Shown here: one piece after another, positions 59,729 to 62,312 of the stretch
How the letters are laid out: each line of letters opens with the position of its first letter
Numbering within the stretch: the stretch's first letter is position 1
DNA from: CAZIVE01 sp964542435
Lineage (GTDB): Bacteria; Bacteroidota; Bacteroidia; Bacteroidales; Tannerellaceae
Length of the DNA stretch: 62,312 nucleotides
Assembly (NCBI GenBank): GCA_964542435.1
Contig: CAZIVE010000002.1
Coordinates: forward strand, 1-62,312
Reading direction: 5' to 3'
Made by a program: the position numbers and the translations under genes
Notes under the pieces: model-generated
What the model was told of the DNA's origin: nothing
Databases searched by the model: none
Seen by the model: the letters and a program-made list of their open reading frames with translations, nothing else

Positions 59729-60903
59729 CATTTCAGGAGACACTGCTCTGCACATGGCGAGTAATGAAGAGAGAAGTGAAACGGATCACTTCGCGTCCGA
59801 TCTATCTTTTCGGGATGATCGGTGCACCCTTGATCTGCCTCATTTTTTTCATTTCGCTGATGCGATCAGGCTTACCTTATGAACTTCCCATTGCTGTAGT
59901 CGATATGGACAACTCTGCCGACTCGAGAAGTCTGATCCGGCAGCTGGATGTCTTCGAACAGACGCAGGTCTATATCAAGACGCAGTCCTTCCAAGAGGCG
60001 CGCGAGGCCATTCAGAAGGGCGAAGTGTATGGTATCTTCTACATTCCCGAAGGGTTTGCCAGCAAGGTCACTTCCGGCCGTCGTCCGAAGATCTCCTTCT
60101 ATACCAATGCCTCCTATCTGATTGCAGCTTCTCTGCTGTTCCGTGACATGAAGACCATATCCGTCCTGGCAGGAGGTGCAGTCGGACTGAAGACCGGACA
60201 AGCCAAAGGATATACCGACAAGCAGATCATGGCACAGGTGCAGCCTATTGTCATCGACACGCATCCGTTGGGGAATCCGAACATCAACTATTCCGTTTAT
60301 CTGAACAACACGATCCTTCCGGGTATCCTGCAGCTGATGATCTTCATCATGACGGTCTTCAGCATCGGATCGGAATTGAAATACGCCACTTCGCGCGAAT
60401 GGGTGAAGACGGGAGGCAATTCCTTCACAGCAAGTCTGGTGGGGAAACTGTTTCCCCATACGGTCATATTCTTCTTCGTCGGGATGCTTATCATCTCCAT
60501 ACTTTACGGCTACAACGCCTTCCCGCTGCAAAGCGGTTGGGGACCGATGATGCTCGATATGCTCCTGCTCATCCTTGCGGCCCAATGCTGTGGGATCCTT
60601 ATGATCAGCACACTGCCTACACTTCGTCTCGGGCTCAGTTTTGCCTGCCTGTTTGGAATGGTTTCCTTCTCCATCGTAGGATTCTCCTTCCCGACGCCGG
60701 CTATGGATCCGATGCTGCAGTCGCTGGCACTGTTGTTCCCGCTGCGTCATTACTATCTGATCTATGTCGATCAGGCGCTGAATGGAAGAGCCATGTTCTA
60801 CTCCATGGGCGAATATCTCTGGCTGGTCGGATTCTTCATTCTTCCGGTCATCATGGGACGGCATTTGAAGGCTGCCATGCTTTATTTCAAATACATCCCG
60901 TAA
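59725..60903 (+). CDS. ABC-2 type permease, first of pair
   Basis: A 392-residue inner-membrane protein of the YhgE/YbhS type. One N-terminal membrane helix is followed by a large periplasmic domain (LPIAVVDMDNSADSRSLIRQLD), then five or six C-terminal membrane helices. No ATPase motif. Substrate unknown; drugs or envelope lipids are typical of the family. Confidence 0.85.
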   Translation: MTFQETLLCTWRVMKREVKRITSRPIYLFGMIGAPLICLIFFISLMRSGLPYELPIAVVDMDNSADSRSLIRQLDVFEQTQVYIKTQSFQEAREAIQKGEVYGIFYIPEGFASKVTSGRRPKISFYTNASYLIAASLLFRDMKTISVLAGGAVGLKTGQAKGYTDKQIMAQVQPIVIDTHPLGNPNINYSVYLNNTILPGILQLMIFIMTVFSIGSELKYATSREWVKTGGNSFTASLVGKLFPHTVIFFFVGMLIISILYGYNAFPLQSGWGPMMLDMLLLILAAQCCGILMISTLPTLRLGLSFACLFGMVSFSIVGFSFPTPAMDPMLQSLALLFPLRHYYLIYVDQALNGRAMFYSMGEYLWLVGFFILPVIMGRHLKAAMLYFKYIP

Positions 60904-60919
60904 AAACAATGCATGAATC

Positions 60920-62185
60920 ATGAGCGATAATACAGACAAACGAAGTAATATCATTGAAGGCATCAACGACCTTTTCTGGATATGGAAGGACGAATTCAAG
61001 AAGGTGTTCCGCGACTCGGGCGTGATGATCTTCTTCTTCCTCGTCCCATTCGGTTATCCACTGCTCTATTCCTTTATTTATAACAACGAAGTGGTTCGGG
61101 ATGCCAAGATGATTGTCGTGGACAAGAGCGATTCCTTCATGAGCCGTGAGTTCATCAGGCGCGTCAACGCATCTCCCGATGTCAAGGTGGTTGCCGTCAC
61201 GGGCGACATGGCCGAAGCCAAGAAGATGCTCGACGAAAAGAAAGCGTATGGTATCCTGCTGTTCCCCGAACAGTTCAGCAAAGATATCCACCGCGGCAAA
61301 CAGACTACCGTATCGCTCTACTGCGACATGGGTTCGCTTCTCAACTACAAGGCGTTTCTGGTGACTGCTACGGAAGTTTCGCTCGACATGGGGAAAGAAT
61401 GGGTCCTGCACAGTTCTCCGGTCTCGACCAGTGAATTGGAGCGCATCAAAGTGAATCCCATACCTTACGACTCCGTTGCACTCTTCAATGCACAGAACGG
61501 ATTTGCCAGCTTCCTCGTACCCGCCATTCTGATCCTGATTATCCAGCAGACGCTGCTGTTGGGCGTGGGAATGTTGGGAGGAACGGCTCGCGAGCGCAAC
61601 CGTTTCCATTGTCTGGTGCCCATCAACAAACATTTCCAGGGCACACTGCGAATCGTACTGGGCAAAGGATTGACCTATCTGATCGTTTACAGTGTTGTCT
61701 GCCTTTGGGTGATCGTCATCGTGCCGAAAATATTCTCATTCCCGCAAGTGGGTGATCCGATGGATATTTATCTGTTTTTCCTGCCCTTCCTGCTGGCCTG
61801 CATTTTCCTGGCCATGACGCTGAGCGGCTTTATGACCACGCGTGAGCAGCCGATGATCGTGCTTGTCTTCACCTCTGTCATACTGGTCTTCATTTCCGGT
61901 ATCTCATGGCCCGAATCTGCCATTCCTCCTTTCTGGAAAGCGTTGGGTTATCTCTTCCCGTCCACACCGGGCGTACAGGGATTTGTCAGAATGAACAGTT
62001 CCGGAGCCGAACTCAGTCAGGTAGCACCTGAATTCCGTCTGCTGTGGTTCCAGTGCGGCATCTATTTCATATCGGCCTGCCTAATCTACCGCTACCAGAT
62101 TATCCGCAGTCATCAGCTTATCCGTAAGCAGTACCGCTTCATGAAGGCACGCATGGCGACCATAGCTCAGAAGAAAGCAGAATAA
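60920..62185 (+). CDS. ABC-2 type permease, second of pair
   Basis: A 421-residue inner-membrane protein with the same design as the preceding gene: an N-terminal helix, a periplasmic domain (DAKMIVVDKSDSFMSREFIRRVN) and a C-terminal block of membrane helices. The two probably form a heterodimer. It begins 16 bp after the first permease. No ABC ATPase gene is found in the operon before the window ends. Confidence 0.85.
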   Translation: MSDNTDKRSNIIEGINDLFWIWKDEFKKVFRDSGVMIFFFLVPFGYPLLYSFIYNNEVVRDAKMIVVDKSDSFMSREFIRRVNASPDVKVVAVTGDMAEAKKMLDEKKAYGILLFPEQFSKDIHRGKQTTVSLYCDMGSLLNYKAFLVTATEVSLDMGKEWVLHSSPVSTSELERIKVNPIPYDSVALFNAQNGFASFLVPAILILIIQQTLLLGVGMLGGTARERNRFHCLVPINKHFQGTLRIVLGKGLTYLIVYSVVCLWVIVIVPKIFSFPQVGDPMDIYLFFLPFLLACIFLAMTLSGFMTTREQPMIVLVFTSVILVFISGISWPESAIPPFWKALGYLFPSTPGVQGFVRMNSSGAELSQVAPEFRLLWFQCGIYFISACLIYRYQIIRSHQLIRKQYRFMKARMATIAQKKAE

Positions 62186-62256
62186 TCTGCACACAAACTG
62201 TACATTCTTCTTTCGAACTACTCTGCAACCGAGTACAACTAAAATACCCTTGTTTA

Positions 62257-62312
62257 GCTGCACTCGGCTGCCGACTACTGCTTTTCCACCCTTCTTTTGC
62301 TGCACTCGGCTG
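62257..62312. repeat. Possible start of a further repeat array
   Basis: The 14-mer GCTGCACTCGGCTG occurs at 62257 and 62299, 42 bp apart, and the window ends inside the second copy. Too short to judge. Confidence 0.4.

Overview
The window is a scaffold piece from a Bacteroidota genome, most likely an anaerobic Bacteroidales of the Prevotellaceae/Bacteroidaceae type. The evidence is the promoter style (many genes are preceded by the Bacteroidota -7 box TAnnTTTG), gldH, a serine palmitoyltransferase for sphingolipids, the fused fucokinase/GDP-fucose pyrophosphorylase Fkp, DUF5686 and DUF4923 proteins, and a gene order purH-mreBCD-mrdA-rodA. No rRNA or tRNA gene was seen. One scaffold gap of 100 N lies at 40789-40888.

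Layout. 0.16-1.9 kb: umuDC translesion polymerase (minus). 2.0-4.7 kb: bifunctional nuclease, nucleoside transporter and rsmE (plus). 4.7-6.2 kb: aldo/keto reductase and a small exported monooxygenase-like protein (minus). 6.4-16.1 kb: a metal-handling block with a His-rich exported protein, a CzcCBA-type RND efflux system, an outer-membrane barrel protein and a CDF transporter. 16.1-21.7 kb: lon, trmN6, a lipid kinase and spt. 21.9-24.7 kb: a RelE-type toxin-antitoxin pair set between two copies of a promoter, then ricT and gldH. 24.7-32.0 kb: the cell-shape operon purH-mreB-mreC-mreD-mrdA-rodA (minus). 32.2-34.7 kb: a GH9/deacetylase fusion.

34.8-40.9 kb is the accessory part. It holds a 522-residue protein of unknown function with a 28-codon coupled leader, a primase/helicase-like VirE_N-DUF3987 gene with a small upstream gene, several repeat families (REP-like hairpins, a roughly 110-bp element in inverted copies, a 10-bp iteron-like array, GGTGATAA boxes) and an 87-bp tandem repeat that runs into the gap. 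41.0-54.1 kb: an antiporter, a higA antitoxin with a broken higB fragment, a SAM methyltransferase, DUF4923, fba, ribosomal protein L31 type B, fkp, DUF5686 and a HAD hydrolase. 54.5-62.2 kb: guaA (minus), a coiled-coil membrane protein and a TolC/HlyD/two-permease export operon.

The most unusual signal is not a gene. Three separate intergenic arrays, at 8-171, 14910-15121 and 54121-54412, have unrelated sequences but the same repeat length of 41 bp (close to four helical turns). Other points for a second look are the 38-bp promoter-containing direct repeats around the toxin-antitoxin pair, the truncated and frameshifted higB fragment fused to higA, the replicon-like arrangement around the primase/helicase gene, and a 51-bp internal duplication in fkp.
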